From: Actinomyces oris | Lineage (GTDB): Bacteria; Actinomycetota; Actinomycetes; Actinomycetales; Actinomycetaceae | Direction of reading: 5' to 3' | Assembly: GCF_001929375.1 (NCBI RefSeq) | Contig: NZ_MSGO01000009.1 | Coordinates: forward strand, 1 to 64,000 | DNA length: 64,000 nucleotides | Part shown: positions 9,307 to 19,062 of the stretch, piece after piece | Layout: every line of letters begins with the position of its first letter | Position numbering within the stretch: the stretch's first letter is position 1 | Translations under genes and position numbers: made by a program | Notes under the pieces: generated by a model | Told to the model about the DNA's origin: nothing | Databases searched by the model: none | The model's input: only the letters and a program-made list of their open reading frames with translations

Positions 9307-9851
9307 CTGGCCTCCTCCGCCTGGCCGCGTCCGGGGAACAGTCCACCGGGCGGAGCGAGCGTCACCGTGCCGGTCTCGGGGTTGATGTCCGGTACGAGGG
9401 CCTCGACGAAGGGCACGGCCACCTCGTCCCCCTCAGGGGTGGTGACCACGAGCCGGTCCTGGGCGACGCCGGGCTCTAAGTCGGTGACCTCGCCCAGCTC
9501 CTCACCGGAGGCACTCAGTGCCCGCAGGCCGATGAGCTCGTGGCGGTACCAGGCCTCCTCGGAGTCCTCAGCCCTCTCACTGCCAGGGGCATCGTCGTCG
9601 GTGTCGACCAGGAGCCTCACTCCTCGTAGGGCCTCAGCGGCCGTGCGGTCGCGCGCCTGCTCGAAGGCGGCGAACCAGCGGGAGCCGTCGAAACGCAGAC
9701 GACTGACCGTCAGCGGGCCCGCGTGGGCCGGCTCGGTGGGGACGGTGGTTCCGGGGGCCAGACGCCGCTTGGGGTCATCGGTACGGATCTCGAGGCGCAC
9801 CTCGCCTTTGAGGGCATGGGCGGGACCGATGACAGCGAGGGTGAGCAGCAC
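9303..9851 (-). CDS. rimM: ribosome maturation factor RimM
   Basis: 182 residues. The N-terminal RimM domain starts with [25 protein letters not shown], split here as [12 protein letters not shown] and the RTDD turn. The C-terminal PRC-barrel covers about 95-170 ([30 protein letters not shown]). It helps assemble the head of the 30S subunit with protein S19. The GTG start has AGGAG eight bases upstream. It overlaps trmD by 4 bp (GTGA). The acidic linker at about 78-92 is longer than usual. Confidence 0.95.
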   Translation of the reverse strand: MLLTLAVIGPAHALKGEVRLEIRTDDPKRRLAPGTTVPTEPAHAGPLTVSRLRFDGSRWFAAFEQARDRTAAEALRGVRLLVDTDDDAPGSERAEDSEEAWYRHELIGLRALSASGEELGEVTDLEPGVAQDRLVVTTPEGDEVAVPFVEALVPDINPETGTVTLAPPGGLFPGRGQAEEAR

Positions 9852-10155
9852 CTGTTCTCCTGGGATCGGGGCATGGGACGGTGTGTCCGGAAGGTCTGGA
9901 TGTCTGACGCCAACCTACCGCGCCGTGGCCTGTGTTCCCATCGGCACCAGGAATGAGGTGGCGCACCGACGGCGTGAGGTTGACCAACTCGATGCGGACC
10001 GTCCTCCGGTCGGCCGCGGTGGTCGCGTCTGCGGCGCAGGGGCGCGCAGGCCCGTCAGGACGCCGGTGCCCGGTCCCCTGGCGGGGACCGGGCACCGGCG
10101 TTGATCGATCAGTCCGGCCGAGGCGGCCTGCGGCACCGATCTGAAGGCCCTGCGT
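9852..10155 (-). other. spacer between khpA and rimM
   Basis: 304 bp without a credible gene. It holds the strong hairpin at 10061-10100 listed separately; the part nearest rimM probably holds its promoter and 5' leader. I see no other repeat or riboswitch motif. Confidence 0.5.
10061..10100 (-). terminator. hairpin terminator after rpsP-khpA
   Basis: A perfect 18-bp inverted repeat (arms 10061-10078 and 10083-10100, 4-base loop tggc), extremely GC-rich, placed about 55 bp past the khpA stop. There is no U-run on either strand, so it is an actinobacterial-type L-shaped terminator or a processing/stability hairpin that separates rpsP-khpA from rimM-trmD. Confidence 0.7.
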
Positions 10156-10392
10156 TCAGCGGCGGTCGGTGTCGACGACGTCGACGCGCACCGGCGAGTC
10201 CGCCAGTGCTCCGACCACTGTGCGCAGTGCTCGAGCAGTACGGCCCGAGCGGCCGATGACTCGGCCGAGGTCCTCGGGGTTGACCCGCACCTCCAGCAGG
10301 TCGCCGCGGCGCAGCGAGCGGGAGGTGACGGTGACGTCGTCAGGGTTGTCGACGATGCCCCGTACGAGGTGCTCGAGGGCGTCGGCCAGCAT
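10156..10392 (-). CDS. khpA: KhpA, KH-domain RNA-binding protein (UPF0109)
   Basis: 78 residues, a single type-II KH domain with the GxxG loop in GRVIGRSGRTARALRTV. KhpA partners with KhpB/Jag as a small-RNA and mRNA-binding factor in Gram-positive bacteria. The ATG at 10392 lies one base after the rpsP stop, so translation is probably coupled to rpsP. The rpsP-khpA-rimM-trmD order is standard. Confidence 0.93.
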   Translation of the reverse strand: MLADALEHLVRGIVDNPDDVTVTSRSLRRGDLLEVRVNPEDLGRVIGRSGRTARALRTVVGALADSPVRVDVVDTDRR

Positions 10393-10393
10393 C

Positions 10394-10876
10394 TCAGGCC
10401 TCCTCGGCGGCGGCCTCATCGGAGGCCTGGTCCTCGGCGGCCTCCTCGGCCTTGGACTCGGCGGCCTCGGCCGCCGCAGCGGCCTCCTCGTCTGCCTTGG
10501 CCTTGGCGGCGGCGGCCTTGCGCTTCTCAGCGTCGTCGGCGGCGGCCTTGACCGCGGCCTCCTTGGCGACCGCCGCGGCGTCGGCGTCCTTGACCTTGAG
10601 GGTGCTCTCGACACCCTTGAGGCCCTTGAACCGGTGATAGTCGCCGGTGATCTTGATCAGCTTGTAGACAGCGTCGGAGGGCTGCGCGCCCACACCGAGC
10701 CAGTACTGGACGCGCTCGGAGTCGATGCTGATGAGCGAGGGCTCCTGCATCGGGTCGTAGACGCCGATCTCCTCGATGACACGGCCATCGCGCTTCTTGC
10801 GGGAGTCGAGGACGACGACCCGGTAGAAGGGGGCGAACTTCTTGCCCATGCGCTTGAGGCGAATCTTGACTGCCAC
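10394..10876 (-). CDS. rpsP: 30S ribosomal protein S16
   Basis: 160 residues. The S16 core is residues 1-85: [21 protein letters not shown], seen as [10 protein letters not shown] and [15 protein letters not shown], then IGVYDP and a [15 protein letters not shown] block. The following 75 residues are an Ala/Glu/Lys-rich helical tail ([20 protein letters not shown] region). Such tails are common on actinobacterial S16. I chose the GTG at 10876 with AGGAG nine bases upstream because the family begins M-A-V-K-I. Confidence 0.96.
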   Translation of the reverse strand: MAVKIRLKRMGKKFAPFYRVVVLDSRKKRDGRVIEEIGVYDPMQEPSLISIDSERVQYWLGVGAQPSDAVYKLIKITGDYHRFKGLKGVESTLKVKDADAAAVAKEAAVKAAADDAEKRKAAAAKAKADEEAAAAAEAAESKAEEAAEDQASDEAAAEEA

Positions 10877-11147
10877 TTGGTTGAACTCCTGGTTCTGGAT
10901 GGTTTGGCGCGCGCTGGTCCCCGGTGGGGTCAAGCAACGGTTTCCGGCGTGAGCCGAGACGCGACCGGGGCCGGGAGAGGGACCGACGTCCGACCGAGTA
11001 CAGCCGGATATTCTGCCAGAGCCTCCGACGAGGTCGCCAGCCCGAGCCGGGGCGCCGCCTCACAGTGAGGTGCGAGATCGCCCACAGCCGCACCGAGGCG
11101 GCCCGCACCGCCGAGACCAACGGCTGGCTGTAAGCGGGGCCCGGCTT

Positions 11148-12833
11148 CTACAGCCCGAGGTGGCGGCGCAGGTCCTCGGGCAGGGCACTCATGGCGTCGG
11201 CGACGTCGTCGCCCGAGGGCTGCGCGCCGGCCTGGGCCTGCGGCTGGCCCTGAGGCATGATCCCGTAGCCGGAGGCGCCGCCCTGGCCGCCGCCGAGCCC
11301 GAAGGAGGATCCGGCTGCGGGCGCAGACCCTTGTGCGCCCTCGATCCTGCCCTGCTTGGCGGCCGCGGCCTCCTTGGCCTGGCGGGCGGCCTTGGCGGGG
11401 TTGCCGCTGCGGCCCTTCTTGCCGCCCTTGCCGCGCTTGGCCTTGGGGGCCTGACGGGCTTTGGAGTGCTTGCCCATGCCGGGCAGTGATCCCATGCCGG
11501 GCATGGGACCTCCCTCGCCGAGTCCGCCCATGCCCCCGGAGGCCATGGCCTCCATCATCTTCTTGGCCTGCTCGAAGCGGTCCACGAGCTCGTTGACGGC
11601 CTGGACCGTGGTCCCCGATCCCTTGGCGATACGGCTGCGGCGAGAGCCGTTGAGGATGGACAGGTCCTTGCGCTCGGCGGGCGTCATGGAGCACACGATC
11701 GCCTCGATGCGGTCGACCTCGCGCTCGTCGAAGTTGTCCAGGGCCTCACGCATCTGCCCCATGCCGGGCATCATGCCCAGGAGCTTCTTCATGGAGCCCA
11801 TCTTGCGGATCTGGCGCAGCTGGCCCAGGAAGTCGTCGAGGGTGAAGGTTCCCTTGGCGAGCTTGGCGGCGGCGTCCTCGGCCTCCTGGCGGTCCAGGGT
11901 CCGCTCGGCCTGCTCGATGAGGGTGAGCAGGTCACCCATGTCCAGGATGCGCGAGGCCATGCGGTCGGCGTGGAAGCGCTCGAAGTCGGTCAGGCCCTCA
12001 CCGGTGGAGGAGAACAGCACCGGGGCGCCGGTGACGCCGCGCACGGACAGGGCCGCACCACCGCGGGCGTCGCCGTCGAGCTTGGAGAGGACCACGCCGG
12101 TGAAGCCGACGCCGTCACGGAAGGCGACCGAGGTGTTGACGGCGTCCTGACCGACCATGGCGTCCAGGACGAAGAGGATCTCGTGGGGGGAGACGGCGTC
12201 GCGGATGCGGATCGCCTGGTCCATCATCTCGGCGTCCACGCCCAGGCGGCCGGCGGTGTCCACGACGACGACGTCGTAGCCGTTTGCGCGCGCGTGCTCG
12301 ACGCCGGAGCGGGCCACCGCCACCGGGTCGCCCACGCCGTTGCCGGGCTCGGGCGCCCACACGTGAACCCCGGCGCGCTCGGCGACGACGCTCAGCTGGG
12401 TCACGGCGTTGGGGCGCTGGAGGTCGGAGGCCACCAGCAGGACGCGCTTGCCCTGGTCGCGCAGCCAGCGTCCGAGCTTTCCGGCCAGGGTGGTCTTACC
12501 GGCACCCTGGAGGCCAGCGAGCATGATGATCGTGGGGCCGTGGTCGGCCCAGTGGATCTCCCGGGTCTGGCCTCCCAGGACCTCGATGAGCTCCTCGTTG
12601 ACGATCTTGACGACCTGCTGGCCCGGGTTGAGGGCCTGGGAGCGGGCGGCGTCGACCGCCTTCTCGCGCACCGCTGCGGTGAAGGCGCGCACCACGGGCA
12701 GGGCGACGTCGGCCTCCAGGAGGGCGCGGCGGATCTCGGTGACCGTGGCGTTGACGTCGGCCTCGGTGAGACGACCCTTGCCGCGCAGCTGGTTGAAGGA
12801 GGCGGTGATGCGATCGGAGAGGTTGCCGAACAC
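11148..12833 (-). CDS. ffh: signal recognition particle GTPase Ffh (SRP54)
   Basis: 561 residues. The N and G domains carry GLQGAGKTTLAGKLG (P-loop), the DTAGRL and TKLDGDARGG motifs; the Met-rich M domain (KKLLGMMPGMGQM region) binds the signal peptide and 4.5S RNA, with the SRRSRIAKGSG helix-turn-helix. A Gly/Gln-rich tail of about 110 residues, containing GLGGGQGG and repeated PxGM motifs, extends it beyond the usual 450-525. The GTG at 12833 is the family start (FGNLSDRI) and has AGGAAGGA seven bases upstream; the frame stays open upstream without homology. It works with FtsY encoded next door. Confidence 0.96.
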   Translation of the reverse strand: MFGNLSDRITASFNQLRGKGRLTEADVNATVTEIRRALLEADVALPVVRAFTAAVREKAVDAARSQALNPGQQVVKIVNEELIEVLGGQTREIHWADHGPTIIMLAGLQGAGKTTLAGKLGRWLRDQGKRVLLVASDLQRPNAVTQLSVVAERAGVHVWAPEPGNGVGDPVAVARSGVEHARANGYDVVVVDTAGRLGVDAEMMDQAIRIRDAVSPHEILFVLDAMVGQDAVNTSVAFRDGVGFTGVVLSKLDGDARGGAALSVRGVTGAPVLFSSTGEGLTDFERFHADRMASRILDMGDLLTLIEQAERTLDRQEAEDAAAKLAKGTFTLDDFLGQLRQIRKMGSMKKLLGMMPGMGQMREALDNFDEREVDRIEAIVCSMTPAERKDLSILNGSRRSRIAKGSGTTVQAVNELVDRFEQAKKMMEAMASGGMGGLGEGGPMPGMGSLPGMGKHSKARQAPKAKRGKGGKKGRSGNPAKAARQAKEAAAAKQGRIEGAQGSAPAAGSSFGLGGGQGGASGYGIMPQGQPQAQAGAQPSGDDVADAMSALPEDLRRHLGL

Positions 12834-13058
12834 GCGATGGTCCTTCCTGGCGCCGTGGGGCGCGTTGGTCGGGAGACTTGAGGTCGGGTGAGGGTGGAGC
12901 GTCCAGGCCCATGGGCCATGGCGCTCACCTCGACTGTGACCCAGGATAGCGGCAAGAGGGGCCCGTCCTCTCCCCCGCGCCCGGACCGGGACTGACCCCA
13001 CACTCGTTCGCCGTTCAGAGAGGGCGCCCTCTGGGGCGGCGCTCGTCAGGATGCGGGC

Positions 13059-14207
13059 TCAGCCCAGCAGCGCGTCGACGAAGCCCTCCGGGTCGAAGGG
13101 GGCCAGGTCGTCGGCTCCCTCCCCCAGGCCCACGAGCTTGACGGGCACACCCAGCTCCTTCTGGACGGTGACGACGATGCCGCCCTTGGCGGTGCCGTCG
13201 AGCTTGGTGAGCACGATGCCGGTGACACCCACGGCCTCGGAGAAGACCTGGGCCTGGCGCATACCATTCTGGCCGGTGGTGGCGTCCAGGACCAGGAGGA
13301 TCTCGCCGACCGGGGCGATCTTCTCCATGACGCGCTTGATCTTGCCCAGCTCGTCCATGAGGCCGGCCTTGTTCTGCAGGCGCCCGGCGGTGTCGACGAC
13401 GACGACGTCCGCCTCCTGGGCGGCGGCCTCGCGGGCCGCGTCGTAGGCGACTGAGGCGGGGTCGGCCCCCTCCTTCTCGGAGCGCACGACGTCAACACCC
13501 ACGCGCTCGCCCCAGGTGCTCAGCTGCTCGGCCGCCGCGGCGCGGAAGGTGTCGGCAGCCCCCAGGACGACGGTCTTGTCCTGGGCCACCAGGACTCGGG
13601 CGAGCTTGCCGCAGGTGGTGGTCTTGCCGGTGCCGTTGACCCCCACCATGAGGATGGCCGCAGCGGGCGTCCCCTGGGCCCCCTCGGCCGGGGCGGGGCG
13701 CTCCAGGTTGAGGGAGCGGTCCAGGGTGGGGGCGACGAGCTTGAGCAGCTCGGCGCGCAGGACGGCGCGGACCGCCTCGGGGTCGGAGGTTCCCAGGACT
13801 TTGACCTGAGTGCGCAGCTCGTCCATGAGGGAGGTGGTCACCTCGATGCCCAGGTCGGAGGTGAGCAGGGTGTCCTCGATCTCCTCCCAGTCCTCCTCGG
13901 TGAGGTCTCCTCGGGACAGGACAGACAGGACCGCCTTGCCGAAACCACCGGCGCCGGCCAGGCGGGCGCGAAGGCGCTGCATGCGACCGGGGATGGACTC
14001 GGGGGACTCCAGCGTCGCAGCCGGCTCCCCTTCCGCTTCCTCCTCGGTGTCCTCGCCTTCCGAGGGCAGAAGGTCCTCAACGGACATCGGCTCGTGAGCA
14101 CTGATCTCATCGGGGACCTGACCCCGCCGTCTGCCGGCATAGAGCCACAACCCTCCTCCGATGACGATGACCAGGATGATGCCGAGAACGATGAGGATCG
14201 GTTCCAT
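13059..14207 (-). CDS. ftsY: SRP receptor GTPase FtsY
   Basis: 382 residues. An N-terminal membrane helix (PILIVLGIILVIVIGGG, residues 3-19) and a short acidic A domain precede the NG domain: GVNGTGKTTTCGKLA (P-loop), DTFRAAAAEQL, VDTAGRLQNK, LTKLDGTAKGG and GLGEGADDLAPFDPEGFV. It receives ribosome-SRP complexes at the membrane. The ATG at 14207 is used; a TTG seven codons upstream is also open. A membrane helix in FtsY is typical of actinobacteria. Confidence 0.95.
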   Translation of the reverse strand: MEPILIVLGIILVIVIGGGLWLYAGRRRGQVPDEISAHEPMSVEDLLPSEGEDTEEEAEGEPAATLESPESIPGRMQRLRARLAGAGGFGKAVLSVLSRGDLTEEDWEEIEDTLLTSDLGIEVTTSLMDELRTQVKVLGTSDPEAVRAVLRAELLKLVAPTLDRSLNLERPAPAEGAQGTPAAAILMVGVNGTGKTTTCGKLARVLVAQDKTVVLGAADTFRAAAAEQLSTWGERVGVDVVRSEKEGADPASVAYDAAREAAAQEADVVVVDTAGRLQNKAGLMDELGKIKRVMEKIAPVGEILLVLDATTGQNGMRQAQVFSEAVGVTGIVLTKLDGTAKGGIVVTVQKELGVPVKLVGLGEGADDLAPFDPEGFVDALLG

Positions 14208-14558
14208 GGGCCCATCATGCCCGATCAAGGGCCCCCTGTGGCAGGGTCGACGTACCTCGACCGTCTCTCTCCCACGGAAGGCGTGAGCGCCAGGGACCTG
14301 CGGCGTAGCTGCGGCAATAAGAAAGCTGCAGCACGCCTGTGGGCGTGCTGCAGGACGGGCCGCTGTCGTAGCGGCATTACCCGTTGAGCTGTATCGCTCT
14401 TACGCCGAAGCAGCTCGGGGCTGTGAGAGGAAGGGCGAGAGGGTATCGAAGCGGCGATCTCCCAGGGCCAGGATTTTATCCAGAAGTAGCAACACGGCGG
14501 CATCGCATAGTCGTGAGAAAACGTCAACCATCGTTTTTCACGAGACTATCGCCTCCGC
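14208..14558 (-). other. spacer upstream of ftsY
   Basis: About 350 bp between the small membrane-protein gene and ftsY. It contains the terminator at 14326-14353 and, closer to ftsY, presumably its promoter. It is somewhat richer in AT than its surroundings (14400-14560). No convincing gene. Confidence 0.5.
14326..14353 (-). terminator. Rho-independent terminator after the 14559-14933 gene
   Basis: Perfect 12-bp inverted repeat (arms 14326-14337 and 14342-14353, 4-base loop). Read on the minus strand the stem is followed by ctttcttatt, a U-rich tail, so this is a textbook terminator for the leftward transcript. Confidence 0.8.
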
Positions 14559-14933
14559 TCACCCCTGAGGCTGCGACAGCCCACCGGTAGCCGGCTCGTG
14601 AGCCTGACCGCGATGCCGGGAGCCGGCGGAGCTCCGGGTCCTCTCCGCAGCGTCCATCGCCTTTCCGAGGGCGCCGACCAGGCCTCCGAAGCCGTCGGTA
14701 CCGGCGTAGGCCGCCGGCCCCTCACGTGTCATGAGGTCGGACAGACGGACCTCCTGGGGCACGACCTCGACCTCGACGTCCTGCTCCTCCAGGCGCACCT
14801 CCTGCGAGTTGCGGATCACGCTGCGAATGCGTGAGGGCCAGGAGCGCACCGGGAAGCGCTCAGCGCAAACCACGCCGAGCACAAGCAGGCCGGCGACCAG
14901 CACGACAACGAGGGGAAGAATGATGACACCCAT
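14559..14933 (-). CDS. small membrane-anchored hypothetical protein
   Basis: 124 residues, not recognised. A single hydrophobic helix begins at residue 3 (IILPLVVVLVAGLLVLGVV) and is followed by a basic stretch (RFPVRSWPSRIRSVIR) and an acidic segment rich in E/V (EVRLEEQDVEVEVVPQEVRL). The rest is hydrophilic and Gly-rich. The topology would be a bitopic membrane anchor with a cytoplasmic tail. It lies between smc and ftsY on the same strand, followed by its own terminator. It could be an uncharacterised septal or SRP-related factor; nothing in the sequence decides this. Confidence 0.7.
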   Translation of the reverse strand: MGVIILPLVVVLVAGLLVLGVVCAERFPVRSWPSRIRSVIRNSQEVRLEEQDVEVEVVPQEVRLSDLMTREGPAAYAGTDGFGGLVGALGKAMDAAERTRSSAGSRHRGQAHEPATGGLSQPQG

Positions 14934-15032
14934 AGTCAGGATTCTGCCTTGTGAAATACGATCTGACCAGACTTTGCGCGCACTTGTCGTCCAATCGACA
15001 ACAAAACCTGGTAATTTCCTGACACAACAATG

Positions 15033-15052
15033 GCTCGTATCTGAAAACGAGC
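15033..15052 (-). terminator. possible terminator after smc
   Basis: Short inverted repeat gctcgt/acgagc with an 8-base loop in an AT-rich 160-bp spacer, about 45 bp past the smc stop; read leftward it is followed by cattgttgtg. A second weak hairpin (ttgtcg/cgacaa) lies nearby. Weak evidence. Confidence 0.35.
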
Positions 15053-15094
15053 GTCATACTGTCAGCAGTTTACCACATTCTCATCAAGTTTCAC

Positions 15095-18000
15095 TCAGAC
15101 ACCAGGAGTCACAGCCGTACCACGGTCGGGCTGGGCCAGCCTCTGCGAGACGGCCTTGGTGACCCCGTCACGCATCGTGATGCCGTAGAGGGCGTCGGCC
15201 ACCTCCATGGTCCGTTTCTGATGGGTGATGATGATGAGCTGACTGGAGCGCCGCAGCTCGGTAAAAATCTCCAGCAACCGCCCCAGGTTCGTGTCGTCCA
15301 GGGCCGCCTCGACCTCGTCCATGACATAGAAGGGCGAGGGCCGCGCCTTGAAGATCGCCACCAGCAGGGCCACGGCGGCCAGCGAACGCTCCCCGCCTGA
15401 GAGCAGCGAGAGCCGCTTGACCTTCTTGCCTGCGGGGCGCGCCTCGATCTCGATACCGGTGGTGAGCATGTCATCGGGGTCGGTGAGCACCAGCCGTCCC
15501 TCGCCGCCGGGGAAGAGCCGGTCGAAGACGGAGGCGAACTGACGGGCGGTGTCCTCGTAGGCCTGGGCGAAGACCTCCTGAACCCGGGCGTCGATCTCCT
15601 CGACGATGCTCAGCAGGTCATCCCGCGAGCGCTTGAGGTCGGCCAGCTGCTCGGCCAGGAACTGGTGACGCTGCTCCAGGGCCGCATGCTCCTCCAGGGC
15701 CAGCGGGTTGACCTTGCCGAGCCGAGCGAGGTCGCGCGAGGCCTTGGCCAGGCGCTTCTCCTGCTCGGAGCGCACGTAGGGACGGCCCACGTGGTTTGCG
15801 CCGCCGGCCGGCTCATGAGCAGTGTCCCGGTCCGCGGCGGAGTCAGAGTCGGTATCGGAGTCGGCATCAGCGTCCTCGATGAGCTCGGGAACGAGCATGT
15901 GCGGCCCGTACTCCTCCACGAGGGGGTCCAGCTCCAGGCCGAGCTCGCTCATGGCGCGCTCCGCCAGGGCCTCCAGGCGCATGCGTTGCTCCGCCCGGGC
16001 CACCTCCTCGCGGTGGGCGGCATCGGTGAGGCTGCCCAGCTCCTTGGTCAGCTGGTCGATCTCCTCACGAACCTCGTTGGTGGCGGCCAGTGCCTGAGCG
16101 CGCTCGGCCTCGATGGCCGTACGCTCATCGGCCGCCTGCTGCACACTGACTCGCGCCGCCTCGGCGGCGGCACGCGCCTGGTCCCGCACGTGCGTGGCGA
16201 CGGCCAGCTGGGCGCTGCGGCGCCGCTGGGCCCGCTCGGCAGCGGCACGCTGCTCGCGTTCGCGGCGCGCGGCCGCTCGCAGCGAGTCGGCGCGTCCACG
16301 GTTGGAGCGCTCGCGCTCCTCGGCCGTGCGCAGGGCGAGCCTGGCGTCGGTCTCGACGGCTCGGGCCTGGCGCGCCGCCTCCGCAGCGGCCTCACGCTCC
16401 CGGCGGGCGGCCTCCAGGGCGCGCTCGAGGCTGTCGGGGCCCCCCTTCCCCGAGGTGCCCGCGGCTTCCGCCTCGCCGGCACCGCCGGCATCCTCAGCAT
16501 CGTCCAACCCGCCCTCCACCTCGGCCAGCGCGGCGGTGGCGGCTGCGAGCTCGGCGGTGCGCTGAGCCGACTCCGCCTCAGCGCGCTCCAGCACCCGGCG
16601 GGCACGCCCGGTCTCCTCGGCGGCGGCATGGGCAGCGGAGGTCAGGCGGGCCATCGCCTCGGCGGCCCGAGCGGCCTCGGCGTCGGCCTGGCGCAGGGCG
16701 GACAGTGCCTCGCTGAGCGCCTGGCGAGCGGCATCCTCCCGGCGCCGAGCCTCCTCCAGGGCCGCGTCGGCCTCCGTCTCGGCCTGCGCGGCGGCGGCGG
16801 CCTCCGTGTCGGCCTCCTCGTGGGCGGCGGTGAGCTCGAGGACCGAGGAGGCCCCCCGGCCGGCGCCGGCGACCCAGCCGGGTGCCAGGACGTCGCCGCC
16901 GCGGGTGGCCACGACGGCGTCGGGCAGCTCGCCGCGCAGGGTCCTGGCGGCCTCGAGGTCCTCAACCACCCAGGAGCCCTTGAGCAGCCCGTCCAGGACC
17001 TGCTCGAGGCGCCCCGGCTGCGCGGGACTGACGAGGCTGCGAGCCGCCAGTGCTCCATCACCGGGAGCCGGCTCTCCCTCTTCATCGGTGTCGGCTGCGT
17101 CGCCCAGGGAGGGGTCGTCGGCCAGCACCAGTCGCACCGCCCCGATGTCCTGGCTGCGGGCATGATCCAGTCCGGCCAGGGCCGCCTCGGCATCGGCGGC
17201 CAGGCCGGCCTCGGCGAGCGCTCCCAGGAGGGCGGCGACGGCGTTCTCCCAGCCCCGCTCGACACTGAGGTGCTCCGCAAGCGGTCCGAGGAGACCGTCG
17301 ATACCGGTTTGCAGCAGAGCGGCGGTGCCGTCCTGGCCGCGCAGGGACATGGCCAGGGTGTCGCGCCTGGCGGTCCAGGTGGCCCGGTCGGAGGCCGCCT
17401 CCCTGCGGGCGTCGGTCGCGGCCGCGACGGCCTCACGGGCCTGGGCCAGGTGCCGCGTGGCCTCATCGTGCTCGGCGGCGGCCCGCACCGCCGCGTCGGC
17501 CGCCGCACCCGCCTCCGCAGACGCCCGCCGTGGAGCACCGGCGGCGTCCTGCGCATCATCGGCGGCCGCCTGCGCCGGTTCCGCTCCTCCCCCGGCCTCG
17601 GCCAGGGCGGCCCGGGCGCTGTCCTCGCGAGCCTCGGCGGCGCGCAAGGCGCTGCGTGCCTGCTCGAGGGCGGCCAGGCTGGCCTCATGGCGGCTGCGGG
17701 CCGAGGCGACGCGCCCGCCGGCCCGGGCGATGGTCTCACGTCGTTCTGAGACACGGCGCTGAGCCGCTGAGAGCTCCTGGTCCGCCGCCTTCTCGGCAGT
17801 CTCCGCGTCCGTGCGCACCCGGGTGGCGTCACTGAGCGCGGTGCGGGCGGCCTCGAGGGTGTCGGCGAGCTCGGCCTCCTCCCGGCCCGCGGCCTCGGCC
17901 CGCCGCTCGAGCTCCTCAGGATCGGTGCCGTGGCTCGGGGCGGGTGCGGAGGCCAGGAGCCGGATCCGCTCACCGGCCACGTCCGCGAGCGCCCCGAGGG

Positions 18001-18895
18001 ACTGGGCCGTGCCGGTGAGCTCCTCCCAGGTGCTGCCGGCCCCGGCGAGGCGCTGGGCGGAGGTGGTCTCGATGGCGGCCAGCTCGCTCAGGCGCACCCT
18101 GGCGACGCGCTCGGCCTCCTCGACGGCGCTGCGGCGTCGCGTCAGGGCCTCCTTGTCCTCATCGCCGGCCTCCAGGAGGGACTGGGCCTGGACGACGTCG
18201 TCGGCCAGGAGCCGGGCGGTGGCGTCACGAACCTCGACCTGGATGCTCCGTGCGCGCCGGGCGATGGCGGCCTGCCGGGCCAGCGGGCCGAGCTGACGGC
18301 GCAGCTCCTGAGCAAGGTCGGCGACGCGGGCGAGGTCGGCGGCCATGGACTCGAGCTTGCGAAGGGCGCGCTCCTTGCGCTTGCGGTGCTTGAGGACGCC
18401 GGCGGCCTCCTCGATGAAGCCGCGGCGGTCCTCAGGCGTGGCGCTCAGGACCGCGTCGAGCTGCCCCTGCCCGACGATGACGTGCATCTGGCGCCCGAGG
18501 CCCGTGTCACTGAGGAGCTCCTGGACGTCGAGGAGACGGCAGGGGCTGCCGTTGATCCGGTACTCCGACCCGCCGCCGCGGAACAGGGTGCGCGAGATGG
18601 TGACCTCGGTGTAGTCGATCGGCAGGGCGCCGTCGGTGTTGTCAATGGTCAAGGAGACCTCGGCGCGCCCGAGGGCCGGGCGGGAGCCGGCGCCGGCGAA
18701 GATGACGTCGGCCATGGAGCCGCCACGCAGGTTCTTGGCGCCCTGCTCCCCCATGACCCAGGTCAGGGCGTCGACGACGTTGGACTTTCCGGACCCGTTG
18801 GGGCCGACCACGGCGGTGATGCCGGGCTCCAGGCGGAGGGTGGTCGACGAGGCGAAGGACTTGAATCCCTTGATCGTCAACGTCTTGAGGTGCAC
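15095..18895 (-). CDS. smc: chromosome segregation protein SMC
   Basis: 1266 residues. The N-terminal ATPase half carries Walker A GPNGSGKSN at 31-39 and the ITAVVGPNG strand; the C-terminal half carries the signature LSGGERSLAAVAL at about 1165 and Walker B YVMDEVEAALDD at about 1190. Between them are two long Ala/Glu/Arg-rich coiled coils and a hinge at about 520-690 (the LLGPLAEHLSVERGWE region onward). SMC with ScpAB compacts and separates sister chromosomes. GTG at 18895 is the family start (HLKTLTIKGFKSFA). An acidic Asp/Ser repeat (DADSDTDSDSAAD) interrupts the C-terminal coil, an unusual low-complexity insert. Confidence 0.97.
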   Translation of the reverse strand: MHLKTLTIKGFKSFASSTTLRLEPGITAVVGPNGSGKSNVVDALTWVMGEQGAKNLRGGSMADVIFAGAGSRPALGRAEVSLTIDNTDGALPIDYTEVTISRTLFRGGGSEYRINGSPCRLLDVQELLSDTGLGRQMHVIVGQGQLDAVLSATPEDRRGFIEEAAGVLKHRKRKERALRKLESMAADLARVADLAQELRRQLGPLARQAAIARRARSIQVEVRDATARLLADDVVQAQSLLEAGDEDKEALTRRRSAVEEAERVARVRLSELAAIETTSAQRLAGAGSTWEELTGTAQSLGALADVAGERIRLLASAPAPSHGTDPEELERRAEAAGREEAELADTLEAARTALSDATRVRTDAETAEKAADQELSAAQRRVSERRETIARAGGRVASARSRHEASLAALEQARSALRAAEAREDSARAALAEAGGGAEPAQAAADDAQDAAGAPRRASAEAGAAADAAVRAAAEHDEATRHLAQAREAVAAATDARREAASDRATWTARRDTLAMSLRGQDGTAALLQTGIDGLLGPLAEHLSVERGWENAVAALLGALAEAGLAADAEAALAGLDHARSQDIGAVRLVLADDPSLGDAADTDEEGEPAPGDGALAARSLVSPAQPGRLEQVLDGLLKGSWVVEDLEAARTLRGELPDAVVATRGGDVLAPGWVAGAGRGASSVLELTAAHEEADTEAAAAAQAETEADAALEEARRREDAARQALSEALSALRQADAEAARAAEAMARLTSAAHAAAEETGRARRVLERAEAESAQRTAELAAATAALAEVEGGLDDAEDAGGAGEAEAAGTSGKGGPDSLERALEAARREREAAAEAARQARAVETDARLALRTAEERERSNRGRADSLRAAARREREQRAAAERAQRRRSAQLAVATHVRDQARAAAEAARVSVQQAADERTAIEAERAQALAATNEVREEIDQLTKELGSLTDAAHREEVARAEQRMRLEALAERAMSELGLELDPLVEEYGPHMLVPELIEDADADSDTDSDSAADRDTAHEPAGGANHVGRPYVRSEQEKRLAKASRDLARLGKVNPLALEEHAALEQRHQFLAEQLADLKRSRDDLLSIVEEIDARVQEVFAQAYEDTARQFASVFDRLFPGGEGRLVLTDPDDMLTTGIEIEARPAGKKVKRLSLLSGGERSLAAVALLVAIFKARPSPFYVMDEVEAALDDTNLGRLLEIFTELRRSSQLIIITHQKRTMEVADALYGITMRDGVTKAVSQRLAQPDRGTAVTPGV

Positions 18896-19062
18896 GGGCG
18901 CCACCCTAACAGCGCGGACGGTTCCCACGGGGACTAAAACGTCAAAGAGACTTGACATGACCGCACGAGACAAGCAAACTTTCCATATCAAGGGAGGCGG
19001 GCACGCGGCACGTGCACCCGCCCCACCATCCCCGCCTCGTCCCCGAGCCCGAAGGAGCCAAG
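18896..19062. promoter_or_regulatory. divergent promoter region smc / ABC transporter
   Basis: 167 bp between divergent starts. The half next to smc is AT-rich around gacaagcaaactttcc. Individual -10 and -35 boxes cannot be assigned with confidence. Confidence 0.4.

Noticed and set aside
10061-10100. Attenuator or riboswitch for rimM.
   Set aside because: The stem is a simple perfect hairpin without a conserved aptamer; a terminator or stability element after khpA is enough.
15665-17749. A 694-codon plus-strand frame and several 300-codon minus-strand frames within smc.
   Set aside because: Gly/Leu/Arg-rich translations without motifs; artefacts of high-GC coiled-coil coding sequence.
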